Below, piece by piece: positions 1 through 10,504 of a stretch of 64,000 bases of DNA. Made by a program: the position numbers and the translations under genes. The notes under the pieces were generated by a model. It worked only from the letters and a program-made list of their open reading frames with translations. It did not search any database and was not told where the DNA came from. The stretch spans positions 372,001-436,000 of the forward strand of contig NW_025931904.1 in the NCBI RefSeq assembly GCF_000764305.2, written 5' to 3'. Position 1 is the stretch's first letter, and every line of letters begins with the position of its first letter. This DNA comes from Hyalella azteca. Its lineage: Eukaryota; Arthropoda; Malacostraca; Amphipoda; Hyalellidae.

Positions 1-184
1 AGCCGTTGATCCATCCTTTGAACTTAAATAAAGCCTGTTCAGTTTCTAGTAGCAAATCATTTCTTATTTTCCTGATTCGTTGAAATTGGTTATGGTTAAT
101 AACTGAAGTCGGAAATTCAGTCATCTTCTATTAAAATTTAAATTCAATATTCAATATTTTTGTATATGCCATTAGATGGTTACA

Positions 185-262
185 TTTTGCCCAGTTGGGG
201 GCAGCACCCCCCATTTGCAAACTATGACACTTTCCTAAAATTTTTCTTTTGCATATGTACCT
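185..262. repeat. Fragment of the 2039-3268 element
   Basis: The run GCACCCCCCATTTGCAAACT and the following sequence to GCATATG match 2656-2704 and, inverted, 2340-2390. This is a stray piece of the palindromic family. Confidence 0.75.
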
Positions 263-902
263 AGAAACATAGTGGAAGTCTATGAAGAGAGGTACTTATG
301 TTGGTCCACCGCCGTGCGGCAGTCCGCGGTCTTAACCCTTCGCAAGGCCCCATGCCCTTGGCCTTTGGGCCCCTGTTGCAAGTTGCAATCAATGCAATGG
401 TCTAAACTCAACGGTTTGACTCCCATGGTCTCATCACAACTCCCTTTAGAAATACGTAAAGTTTTGAAATTGATATAAATATATCAATAAATATTTGAAA
501 TGGGAAATTCCTTAGTTACTTACGTTGGTTCCAGAATGATATCAATAACGTAAAAAATGACAATGACAATTATGACATCGGTTAAGAAGCTTCAGCCATG
601 AATGATCTCAGCTCTGCTCAGTCCTTTTACCTCGTAATTAATTATGTTAGAAGTTAGAACTTCGATGTTCAAATGTTGATACTACTGGCAAGTGTCAATA
701 TCACAATCAAAATTATTTCACCATCAGAAATATGTTATAATATCACAATCGAAAATATTATTCACAAATAAAGAAAAAATGCTATGATGCTGCTGATATG
801 AAGCTTGCAGTGAACAAGGTTGTTGTGAATGCTCAATGGCATGTTCATGGATACCGTAATATCGCATCAATAATACAGTAATATCCCATCAATAATACGG
901 TA

Positions 903-1100
903 CCTTCAACTGGGTGATTCCGCCCTGTTCATAATGATGGCCAAAGTGGGGTAATAAATGGTCATAAACAGTGGCCAAAGTCACTCAGGCGTTTATGACC
1001 TGGTTTACAACCCTGGCGTTTATGACCCCGACGTTTACGACCCCTCGTTTACGACCCCAGCATGAATCAAAAACACAGCTGAAGTCACCCCAGTTGAGGG
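903..1100. mobile_element. 198-bp MITE, TA-flanked, TIR CCNTCAACTGGG
   Basis: The termini are CCTTCAACTGGG and CCCCAGTTGAGG, each next to TA (901-902 and 1101-1102). The interior has clustered copies of a GTCATAAACGCC/GTCGTAAACG motif. It is non-autonomous with no coding capacity. Confidence 0.7.
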
Positions 1101-1281
1101 TAATTTATGTTTATGGTAATATCATATCAATGAAGGAAAAACTAGTAAAAGTCACAGAAAATGTCATTTATTCTACCTCTACATTGTCTACAATGAAAAG
1201 AGGAGGACTTCAGAGTACTGTTAGTAATGGATGAGTATGCTCTGCATGCTTCAAATATTTTAAAATGAAGTTTCATTCCCA

Positions 1282-1322
1282 GTGTCCTGAGTAGCCCTGT
1301 TCGACGGGGCTACTCGGGACAC
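1282..1322. repeat. Hairpin with GTGTCCTGAGTAGCCC stem
   Basis: The 16-bp stem pairs with one G-T mismatch around a short loop. Its counterpart in the other arm is at 4557-4596. The same GTCCYGAGTAGCCCC motif occurs at 1472-1487, near 5290-5305 and twice near 5645-5680, so it looks like a terminal motif of a local element family. Confidence 0.75.
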
Positions 1323-1500
1323 TCTTTTTTTGCTTCTGGCACCTTACGAATAGCATATGGAATTTTTTTGAAGATGCCATTCGATAGCCCTCGCAAAGAG
1401 CTATAAAATGAGCCTAAACTTGTTTATGAAATGTTTCATCGTAAGAAGTTATTAACAAAAAACGCTCAAAACCGTCCCGAGTAGCCCCGGTTGACGGTAT

Positions 1501-2038
1501 CTCTGATGCAAGAAATACTGGCTAAATACATTTTAATTTAGAAATTAAGGTCAATCAAAAATTCGAAATTTCTGCTGTCAGGGCTATGTTGGTTCTTGCA
1601 AACCGATTGTTGCATCCAGTCGCTTATATTGAAAATAAAATGATTTAAGCAAGTATTTCTTGCATCAGAGATAATTCAAAGTTTGCTAATGTTAACAGCA
1701 TCATAATACATGCAGAAACGTACATTTTTGTATAGATATTAAAAATTTAGGCTCTATGACTTGTATACTATGTCTATTACAGTCTATAGGATTTTGAATC
1801 TATGCATGCATTCAAATTCAAATTAGGTCCACCCACGCCCCACGGCCAGTGTAGCTGTCAGCTCACCTTCTTCAGAAGTGTGAAAGCTTTTGCCGGTGAA
1901 GGTGTGTTTTACGATCGGTCCATAAAGAAGTGTTGATTGGTTCAAAATGACATAAGAACAGGTTCTTTTGAATAACCTATGGATTGGCACCATGACTAGA
2001 AAGAGTTCTACTACAATGCATGGAGTTATTTGGAGTTA
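1501..2038. other. No gene seen; spacer inside the large inverted repeat
   Basis: AT-rich DNA without a recognisable frame. 1996-2037 repeats, inverted, a stretch at 2285-2340 inside the neighbouring palindrome, suggesting a copied flank. Confidence 0.5.
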
Positions 2039-3268
2039 CCATAAAATGGGGTAACTTTGACCACTTTTTTTCTTCAAAATGATGCCATTTTTTTACTAGA
2101 TAAGTTAAACTTAAATTGAAACATGCAAAGTACAGGTCTATACTCTAGCTTTACTCACCATAAATTGCTGGCTCCTGCCTCTCATAGTTTTGATGTAATT
2201 TCAAAAAAAGTGATGGTCTTTGTTACCCCAGCTCTTGGGGTTTCTTTGACCGGGTGGTAAAATCAATTTTATTTTTTTGTAAAATAACTCCAAATAACTC
2301 CAGGTTGTGGTGCATTGTAGTAGAACTCTTCTAGTTACATATGCAAAAGACAAATTTTAGGAAAGTGTCATAGTTTGCAAATGGGGGGTGCTGCCCCTTA
2401 ATGGGCAAAATGTGACCACCTAAGGGCAGCCGTGACGGGGTAACATTGACCGGTTTGGAAATTAAGTTAAAATTACCATATATAAGACTTGATAGAGTCT
2501 GAAACATAAAGAAAAAAATATTAATAGGTGTATCAAACAAACTATGTTATATAGGTACTACCTATGGTAATTTTAACCTTATTTCCAAGCCGGTCAATGT
2601 TACCCCGTCACGGCTGCCAATAGGTGGCCAAAGTTACCCCATTGGGGGGTGGCACCCCCCATTTGCAAACTATGACACTTTCCTAAAATTTGTCTTTTGC
2701 ATATGTAACTAGAAGAGTTCAACTACAATGCATCAAAACCTGGAGTTTTTTACCAAAAAATAAAACAATTGCAGGGGGTACTCCAACAGGCTTCAAATAA
2801 TAGCTCTTTTTCATGGGTCACATTATTAATTTTTTAACCTATTAGAAATGCAAACTTTTTAAATCTTTCTGTTGTGTTACATAGCCTCAGTATTAGGCCT
2901 TTGATGGCCATTGACAAAATTTTTCTATATCAAATCGTTTTTGAGTTTTGGGGGTTTTTGTTAAAAAAACGAGAAGTGGTCAAAGTTACCTCGCCGGTCA
3001 AAGTAACCCCATTTTACGGTATTTTACCAAGAAATAAAATTGATTTTACCACCCGGTCAAAGATACCTCCAGAGCTGGGGTAAAAAAGACCAGCAATTTT
3101 TTTTTATTACATCAAAACTATGAGAGGCAGGAGCCAGCAATTTATGGTGAGTAAAGCTAGAGTATAGACCTGTATTTTGCATTTATCAATTTAAGTTTAA
3201 CTTATCTAGTAAAAAAATGGCATCATTTTGAAAAAAAAAACAGTGGTCAAAATTACCCCAGTTTACGG
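2039..3268. mobile_element. 1.23-kb near-total palindrome, TA-flanked foldback element
   Basis: The ends are CCATAAAATGGGGTAACTTT and the complement of CCGTAAACTGGGGTAATTTT, each bounded by TA (2037-2038 and 3269-3270). The left arm (2039 to about 2480) is repeated inverted in the right arm (about 2567-3268) around a centre near 2523. The right arm carries an extra segment at roughly 2764-3010 that has its own CCCCATTTTACGGTA terminus. No transposase frame is present. The small frames inside are translations of the repeat. Confidence 0.75.
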
Positions 3269-4366
3269 TATCATAAGTCGGAATGCAGTCTGTAAATCAC
3301 GCTTTGTCAGAAGAGCAGCAGGCCAGCAGCATCTTACGAGTTCAGTGTACAACTTGGTAAAGCAGTGGGAGGTGTAACTTGGTTGTCCTTATGATCCATT
3401 TTGTTGTATCAGTGGTTTTTAACCTGGGTTTGATCAAACCCCAGGGGTTCTGTGGGTCCTTTTCTGGGGTTCAACGGTTTGTTTCACAGGACATCTGCAC
3501 TATTAACAAAAAACTTGCCTCCAAAATATGCAGAAGTATTAAAAACTGTAGTGGAATGTGTGAACTATGTGCCAAATAGTGCTCTGAACCACCATATCTT
3601 CTAAGGGCTGTATAATGAAATGAGCTCTGAATTTGAAGTACTTCTATACCATCCAAACATTTGCTGATTATCGCGGGGTAAGGTGCTGAATTGTGCTTTT
3701 AGCGTGCATGTGGAATTAGCCCTGTTTTTGCAAGAGACCCAATGACAACATTGTCATGCAGATTATATACTTAAAAAATTCTGAGATCATTCTAAAAAAA
3801 TTATATGAGAAAATAAGAAATGATTGCAAAAATGATACAAGAGTGGCACTTGCAAAGGTGAAGCCAAGCATTCCTAAAATTGCTGCACTAGGCTAAGGCA
3901 ACAAAAAATGTCATATTGATTAGCAATGAATATTAATTTGGTTTTTGTTTATGTGCAAAATATATGTTGTGTAGGTTTTTTTCTCTTTCAACAAAGTGAT
4001 TTTGTATGCAAATGATGCATGGTACACATACAGTTTATGCAGATATACTTATACAGTATATATATAGTTATAAATCATAGACATATGTTTTGAATTAAAT
4101 AAAAAACATATTTTATTTTCCACCTACAAAGGGTTCGATGAAGGCATGTAGGTATCGATGATTTATGGAAGTTCAAACTTGCAGCCTTGCAGGGTTCAGT
4201 ACCACAAAAAAGGTTAGGTCTAGGGTAAATGGGGTATATTGGTATATTCCAACATCGTGGGTTATTCCGACACTTTTCAACTTTTTTCCCTTTATATTAA
4301 GCTTTGTCTTAGTTTCATGCATTTGTCGATGGTTGAAATAGTGATGTCATACTATTGCGCACCATA
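3269..4366. other. No gene seen; spacer inside the large inverted repeat
   Basis: No coding signal. Around 4213-4275 there is an AGGGTAAATGGGGTATATTG stretch followed by TTCCGACAC, a motif shared with 8779-8805 and related to TIR ends elsewhere in the window. Confidence 0.4.
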
Positions 4367-4556
4367 CCGGTCAACCGGGGTTCCTCAGGACAGATTTGAT
4401 CGTTTTTTTTGTTAATAACTGTTAATAACTTCTTATGATGAAACATTTCATCAACAAATTTAGACTCATTTTATAGCTCTTTGCGAGGGCTATCGAATGG
4501 CCTTGTCAAAAAAATTCCATATGCTATTCCTCAGGTGCCAGACGCAAAATAAAGAT

Positions 4557-4596
4557 TGTCCTGAGTAGCCCCATCGGTGGGGGCTACTCGAGACAA
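4557..4596. repeat. Hairpin with TGTCCTGAGTAGCCCC stem
   Basis: This is the matching hairpin in the right arm, stem TTGTCCTGAGTAGCCCC against GGGGCTACTCGAGACAA, with a loop that differs from the left-arm copy. Confidence 0.75.
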
Positions 4597-4776
4597 TGGG
4601 AATAAAACTTCATTTCAAAACATTTGAAGCATGCAGAGCATACTCATCCATTACTAACAGTACTCTGAAGTCCTCCTCTTTCATTGTAGACCATGTAGAG
4701 GTAGAATAAATGACATTTTCTGTGATTTTTACTTGTTTTTCCTTAATTGATATGATATTACCATAAACATTAATTA

Positions 4777-4974
4777 CCATCAACTGGGGTGACTTCGGCC
4801 TCGTTTTTGATTCATGCTGGGGTCGTAAACATGGGGTCGTAAACGCCAGGGTCATAAACGCCAGGGTTGTAAACCAGGTCATAAACGCCAATGTGACTTT
4901 GGCCATTGTTTATGACTGTTTATGACCCTGCTTTGGCCATCATTATGAACATGGTGGAATACCCCAGTTGATGG
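4777..4974. mobile_element. 198-bp MITE, second copy in the opposite arm
   Basis: It has the same length, termini (CCATCAACTGGGG and CCCCAGTTGATGG), TA flanks (4775-4776 and 4975-4976) and internal AAACGCC motif cluster as the copy at 903-1100. It lies in inverted orientation at the matching place in the right arm. Confidence 0.7.
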
Positions 4975-5112
4975 TACCTTATTATTGATGGGATATTACT
5001 GTATTATTGATGTGATATTACCCTATCCATGAACATGCCATTGAGCATTTACAACAACCTTGTTCACTGCAAGCTTTATATCCTCAGCCTTATAGCATTT
5101 TTTCTGTATCTG

Positions 5113-5700
5113 TAAGCTCACAGAATAGCTTGTAATTTGTGTGATGATAAGTGAACTTTTTTCGCTCAGGGAGGTAAATGTAATCAATATTCTTTGTTTT
5201 TAATCAATTTTTTTTCTTAACTGGAGCCTTTGCTAAGTGAGGTTCTACCATAAATGCATTTTTGGGTGTGTCCCAAATAGCCCTGGGGGGTGTCCTGAGT
5301 AGCCCCGCCATGCGGAAATGGCTGCCATTTCCTTTTGGAATGAGATAGGCAAATTTTGTCAATTACATTTTCAAGCCGACACCTGAGTGCAACTTTTACG
5401 TAGGTAAAATTTTTTAATACGGCGAATATTTTTTTTTGCTACATACCTTAGCAGTTGTAACTTTACAAAATATAGTTTTTCACCATTTTTTCAGGAATTT
5501 TTCAAAGCAAGTAAATGTAGTATTTTTCAACTTCCTTTATACTACATAGATAGGAAAAATGTTGACGTTTACGCCACTATTTTTAGTTTTGCAATATTCC
5601 AATTAGTTTCGCTACTACAACAGTTTTACGACGTGTTGGAGGCCTGTCCCGAGTAGCCCCGCTTGTCCTGAGTAGCCCTGGTTGATGGTACTATTGCCAA
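5113..5700. repeat. Unresolved repeat segment with GTCCTGAGTAGCCCC motifs
   Basis: It contains CCAAATAGCCCTGGGGGG near 5275, GTCCTGAGTAGCCCCGCC near 5290, and a double GTCCYGAGTAGCCC block ending CTGGTTGATGGTA near 5695. It looks like another member of the family in the large arms, with decayed ends. Confidence 0.45.
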
Positions 5701-5982
5701 AACACTAGGTCTGGGCTGTCTGGCGGGAAAATGTTAAGATCCAAAGAGAGACAGTGCACCCCACCCAGTGAGAACATCAAAAAATGTGTCAAAGTTGATA
5801 TTTGACCTTGCTCTACCAAATAGCAATAAACTGTTTGTGTAGAAAGAATATTATGGTTTGAGACTTTTAAATAAATCTGTGAATATAGTAGGAATCCTTC
5901 AAGTATACTTGCATTCAGTATGGAATTCTGTATAGGTAATATATCATGTTTACAAAACAAAATGTATCGAAAAATTTACCAC

Positions 5983-6307
5983 CTTCCACCGAAGTGACAA
6001 TTGATACTCTTGCACTGAGCTCGTCAGAAACTGCAGACACCCGGACAGCTGCACTTCTTTTAACTCGCTTGCATGTGGTTTGAAAACCAATACAAAGTCG
6101 GCGACTCTTCCCTCCAAATCATACACTAGTCGTGTATCCGTATCGACAAATTTTTGTAATGAATATGTTCCAAAATAAAAATAATAATTATGTAAACTTT
6201 TGCAGAAAATTCTCACTATTTCACCAATACCAACAAAGTTCTCGAATCCACATGGAATGATGGGATAAACTGCTAATCTTTCACGGCGTATGGCAACATT
6301 GTGTTGA
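5983..6307 (-). CDS. Exon-like open frame, protein not recognised
   Basis: Read on the minus strand, this is 325 bases: one base completing a codon, then 108 codons without a stop. It is flanked by a possible acceptor (GATAACAG, just above 6307) and a donor (TGGAAG|GTGGTAAA, at 5982-5981). Codon-like base use and GC are higher than in the flanks, especially from about 5990 to 6150. The predicted peptide mixes charged and hydrophobic residues (for example RRERLAVYPIIPCGF near the start, LVYDLEGRVADFVLVF and SVQEYQLSLRWK near the end), with no transmembrane run or low complexity. I do not recognise a family. It may be an exon of a host gene interrupted by mobile DNA, or a piece of a transposon gene. 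Candidate neighbouring frames at 6715-6912 and 7077-7265 do not join it in phase with obvious splice sites. Confidence 0.4.
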
Positions 6308-6309
6308 CT

Positions 6310-7640
6310 GTTATCATCGAAATGACAAAATCATTAAATTTAAAATATTAAGTTATATGAGTGAGATCATCAATTATTGAAGAAGCTGTAAGAAAAAAAT
6401 CGTTGTTTTGATGTAAAAGAATGTTTTTAATTTAAAAGAAATGCAATACTTGATTTTCAGAAATACGATGCAAAAATTAATGATCCCTATTAGAATTGAA
6501 CAGGCGCGACTCATTCAGAATTAAATTGAAAAAGTTGGTACCTATTTGAAATTTATGATTTTACAAATTGCTTAATTGAACGCAGTGCAGAAATTCAAGA
6601 TCACCTATGAGTATGAATTCAAGTCTCATGACTGGAGATCTCAAAATTTATTGTACTAGGTAGGTACCACGTACGTTTGATACATAAGCTTTTTGTCCTT
6701 TTGATGAACAGAGTTTATTTAGGTTCTATTGACTGTAATAGGTAAAACGATGCGACATATTTGCGGCCATCCAACGATCGGTTGACGGCTTTGACTCTTG
6801 ATACCACTGTACAGATATTGTGGTGGACACATCTTCCAGAAGTTTCAATGCAAAGATTCTTCTTTAGAGGATAATAAATCAATTTGTAGTTGTTTACTCG
6901 AATTACTCCCACCTACAGATATAAATGAACATTATTCAATTTATTTTAAAAGTTTTTCATGAATTTGCATTAAAATATTTATTTTGAAATCAACCATGTC
7001 AAAGTAACGAAATAATTTGTTATAATTTTAGGCATCCAAAAATATTTCAAACCTCTATCAGGAATATCATAATTAATCATTCTCTTGCATTGAGTATATT
7101 AACATTATGAACCGTGCCGCCGCTGCTGCGATCGTCATTCGTTTTTGCAGTTGCATGCCGGGCGCCTGCTTTTGTTGTTCTATTTAGTCTGGCTCCCATG
7201 AATTGCGTGTTTAGTGTGTGCATCATGGAAAAGTCTGCTTTAAACTTTACAGCGTAGTCACTCACGGTAGCTGTAATTACTTTATTAAGTTTAGTTTTTT
7301 GCAGTCATATTAAGAGACAAATCTTTAACGGACTAATACTTTGTATAATTTTAATTGTTGAGTGAAAGCTGTGCCTGCAGCCTTGCTGGGATGCTGGCAC
7401 GCAACATTTCCAAGTGAATTACCTTATAGAAACTTAGCATACCCATACGTGTTTTAAGCCTATAAGAAGTTCATTTTTTGCCTCAAATAATGTATCGAAA
7501 AACTGGTGTAGGTGTATCAGGAATAATATATGAACCGTCAATATTAGAATTCCATCCTGCTTGTATTTGCTGATTTCAAGTGGTAAATAAATTAATAGAT
7601 GATTAAGTTAAGCGACGGTTTCAGACACATAAAAACTAAT
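6310..7640. other. Mostly non-coding; two short GC-bumped minus-strand frames
   Basis: Frames at 6715-6912 and 7077-7265 on the minus strand have somewhat coding-like composition. They lack phase-compatible splice sites that join them to the exon at 5983-6307. No other feature is seen. Confidence 0.25.
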
Positions 7641-7814
7641 TCCAACACAGCTTGGAATTAGACACACACAGCTCATTCTGAGCTGTGTCCAAAAATTAAA
7701 ATATTCTCAATTAAAAGCTTAATAGCTCTTAATTAAAAGCTTAATTAAAAAATTAAAATTTTCTAATTAAGCGTGTTCCCAGAACACACTTAATTGTAAT
7801 GTTATCTGCTTTCT

Positions 7815-7919
7815 AGCTGTGATTGGTTGATGGAAATGCTTTCAGGCTGTGATTGGTTGATGGGGATGCTTTCAAGCTGTGATTGGTTGATGGGGATGCT
7901 TTCAAGCTGTGATTGGTTG
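7815..7919. repeat. 30-bp tandem repeat, 3.5 copies, each with an inverted CCAAT box
   Basis: Copies begin at 7815, 7845, 7875 and 7905 (partial). Each contains AGCTGTGATTGGTTGATGG, so ATTGG (CCAAT on the other strand) recurs every 30 bp, about three helical turns. AT-rich inverted TTAATT runs lie just upstream. Confidence 0.9.
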
Positions 7920-8259
7920 TGCCCATAAGCCCCACCCCCAAGTATGGTATATGTACTACAGTACTGGTTGACTAAATACTTAACTGAAACTTGATTATTA
8001 CAAACAAAAGGCCTAGAAATTTTTTTAAAAATCCATTAAATAACAGACAAATGAACAATATCTATCAAACAAGAGACATCCAAATAATTCTATTACAAAT
8101 CTAATGTACTAGGTATACAATTTAAACATTTTGTCCACTTTTGATCCTCCTTTTCATTTATACCTAGTCAGTCTCCTGGCAGGCTGGCAGAGCACTGTAT
8201 CCAAGGAAAGCTTATCACCTTGGGTGGAAAGCTTTTTTATAAGTGAACTTCCATTCTTA

Positions 8260-8405
8260 GAATTCCAGCCTGGTGTTCCGAGCTGTGTCGTATTCCGATA
8301 CAGCTCACACAGGGCGTCGGAATTCCAACACAGGGCGCCAGAATTACAAATTAATAGAGTTTGAAGCGCTGCCGGAATTAATCTCACAATATGTGCCACA
8401 TTCAG
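8260..8405. repeat. Degenerate palindromic repeats around GGAATTCC and ACACAGC
   Basis: Repeated GGAATTCCAACACAGGGCG-type blocks and GAGCTGTGT/ACAGCTC pairs occur here, with a related block at 7645-7695 (AATTCCAACACAGC, then AGCTGTGT). They look like the ends of the neighbouring foldback family. Confidence 0.5.
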
Positions 8406-9005
8406 TCACACACAGCATCAGAATTCAGGGATTTTGTAGGTTTGAATTCTAAAGGCTTTTAAATAAATATGGCAACAGTTTGTGACGTTTCATTGTTGCT
8501 GGCAGGTAGTGTGGTGTTTTGAGAGTGACGTAAACCAATCAGAACTTAAGTTGCGCATATGATGATCTATTTATAGCCATTCATTTCTTGCTATGTCCTT
8601 AATGTGTTGGAATAACACCGTATTTACCTCATATGATATTAGAGCTGCAATAGCTACCTATTTCAGAAAAAAAGTAGGACATTTCCCATCTAGTCTCCAG
8701 CCAGCAGCAGATTTTCAAACTGGAATACGGGGCAAAAAATGTTCATTTAGAGGGCAATTTTTGAAAAATGCAAGCAAAGTAGGGTAAACGCGGTATATTC
8801 CGACACATTAAGGACGCATCGAGAAATGAAAAACTATAAAAAAAATAACCGTATGCGTTACTCGAGTTCTGTTTGCTTTATTTGACTCGCAAAACACCGT
8901 ACTACGCGCCAGCAACAATGAAATGTCACAAAATGTTGCCATATTTATTTAAAAGCCTTTAGAATGCAAACCTACCAAATCCCTACATTCCGACACTGTG
9001 TGTGG
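8406..9005. mobile_element. Foldback/TIR element
   Basis: The outer arms 8406-8530 and 8880-9005 are inverted copies, ending in CACACAGCATCAGAATTC-like sequence. An inner inverted pair lies at 8591-8634 and 8782-8818 (TCCTTAATGTGTYGGAATA). The centre has no coding frame beyond a short one at 8593-8787, which reads through the inner arms and is not taken as a gene. Confidence 0.7.
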
Positions 9006-9954
9006 CAATATTCGGCACGTGGTGAGGCGTATTCCGTCCGCATTGCAAACGCATAAGTACTCACAATAATTCCCTGCCACCATGCTCCTAGTTCACCCAT
9101 TTAGGTAGGCTTTAGACCCTATTTCCCAATTTGTTTAGGAAAAATTGAGAAAAAGACATATCTTTATCAGCAATTTTTCTCTAGTTAGGCTAGCAGTGAA
9201 CCAAGCATTATTACCAGCAATTCTGGGAAATTTCTGCTCAATATTAGCTACAAAGTGAAATAGCTTGATTTCTTATTTTGGCTACATTTTACTTCTAAGA
9301 GCACCAGGACCAAGAGCTCTGGAATATTATTATAGTCTGGAATTACCGTGCCATAACCCGAGATAACCGTGGCGTTACGTAGACTAACGTAGTGACTACT
9401 CACTGACTAGCTAGCTGCTAGGTAGGTAAATAGCTAACGTAACGAAACAGTTGCTAACTTGCTCTTCAAGTATTAAAGCAACGTTGAACGTACTACTCCA
9501 AATAGCGAGACAAGGCAAAATATATTATTAAAGTCATAGAGGGAATAAAAATCAATGTTCGGCTAAATATTTCAAAAGCAAATTGACAACACAATATTAA
9601 AATAACAATGGAAGCGAAGAAAAACAGCCAGGCTTCAGTTTTACGCACTAGTAGTAACTAGTATATAATACGGAGATTTCGATAACATTGTATGATTGTA
9701 ACAATTCAGCTAGTCACTAGCATGGAAAAAGAATGTTAACTCATAGCTTAATTTCTAGTAATATTTATCATGGCTCAATAGTCTTGTGGTTCGAAAAATT
9801 TTCTCATCGAAATAATCTCGAGAATACAATAACTGTTTTGACATCGGAACTTGTCCATTTACAGAGGTTTTACCAAACAAAAAGCCCGCTACTCGGAAGA
9901 AGTTAAACTCGCAATTCTTTAGTTTAGTCAGAGAAACCATATGTGGATTTCCAC
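9006..9954. other. No gene or clear repeat seen
   Basis: AT-rich DNA. CTAGCTAGCTGCTAGGTAGG-type short palindromic runs occur near 9400-9430. There is no supported open frame. Confidence 0.4.
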
Positions 9955-10280
9955 GCATTATTTTTTGAATATTGGAGCAACTACATAATTCTGTATCGCA
10001 TCATAATTTTCAATTGTAATTATTACATCACAGTTAAATCTGTCGTTATCCTATACCTCGTTATCCGTTATAAGTACACATATCCCAGCAAGTGCTTCGA
10101 AATTAGAATAAACTTCTAAATTTCTTTTACGGAAAAGAATCAGTTACACCTCTACCCTAGTATCACGCGTCTCGAGAAAAATAGAAATAAGAGATCTTGT
10201 CTGTATGAAGCTATAAAAATCCTTTGAAGCCTGTAATTTTTTTCACTTTTCTTTGGTCTGTGTGTGTGAATCTGCGTGCA
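9955..10280 (-). repeat. Repeat R, copy 1
   Basis: It matches 40405-40716 in reverse complement along essentially its whole length (for example TTACACCTCTACCCTAGTAT, ATCCTATACCTCGTTATCC and CAGCAAGTGCTTCGAAATTA). The match stops exactly where the A element begins. In the other copy a frame runs through (40264-40515), but no family could be assigned. Confidence 0.85.
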
Positions 10281-10504
10281 GGTCTCTGACAAATTTACGG
10301 CCGGACCCGCGGCCGGTCTCGCGGACAGAAAGGTTTTCTTAGTTTTTTTTATGGGTTTTTCTATTTTTAGTGTTTTTAATGGAACCTGTTCCTAACTGGA
10401 CCTAACCTGCGAGGTTTTCGTTGATTTGCTAGGTTTTTTCTATGTTTGGGGTCCGGCGGCCGCGAGACCGGCCGCGGGTCCGGCCGTAAATTTGTCCGAG
10501 ACGT
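10281..10504. mobile_element. Element A, copy 1: GC-rich TIR element
   Basis: Arms of about 45 bp face each other: GGTCTCTGACAAATTTACGG plus CCGGACCCGCGGCCGG on the left, and the complement of ACGTCTCGGACAAATTTACG on the right. They enclose about 120 bp. The termini contrast sharply in GC with the AT-rich flank. No clear target duplication is seen. Confidence 0.8.

Larger units (their letters stand above)
771..1500. repeat. Left arm of about 740-bp inverted repeat
   Basis: The arm reads from AAATGCTATGATGCTG through the 198-bp MITE at 903-1100 and a hairpin at 1282-1322, to a CCCCGGTTGACGGTA end. The whole stretch recurs in reverse complement at 4367-5112 with scattered substitutions and small indels. 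Short frames inside (for example 971-1234) only translate the internal GTCATAAACGCC-type repeats and appear on both arms. I do not regard them as genes. Confidence 0.85.
4367..5112. repeat. Right arm of about 740-bp inverted repeat
   Basis: This is the reverse complement of 771-1500, beginning at ACCGGTCAACCGGGG and ending near the AAGCTTTATATCCTC stretch. It contains the matching MITE (4777-4974) and matching hairpin (4557-4596). Together the arms bracket about 2.9 kb that includes a second, independent palindrome. Confidence 0.85.

Noticed and set aside
971..1234. Frame with M-A-K-V-T and repeated A-F-M-T peptide, also seen inverted at 4610-4906
   Set aside because: It translates the AAACGCC motif cluster of the 198-bp MITE in both arms. 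Substitutions between the copies show no coding constraint.
5697..5800. P-P-D-S-P-D-L peptide resembling the mariner PPYSPDLAP motif on the minus strand
   Set aside because: Only this short match is present. The first aspartate block, the HTH and a longer frame are absent.
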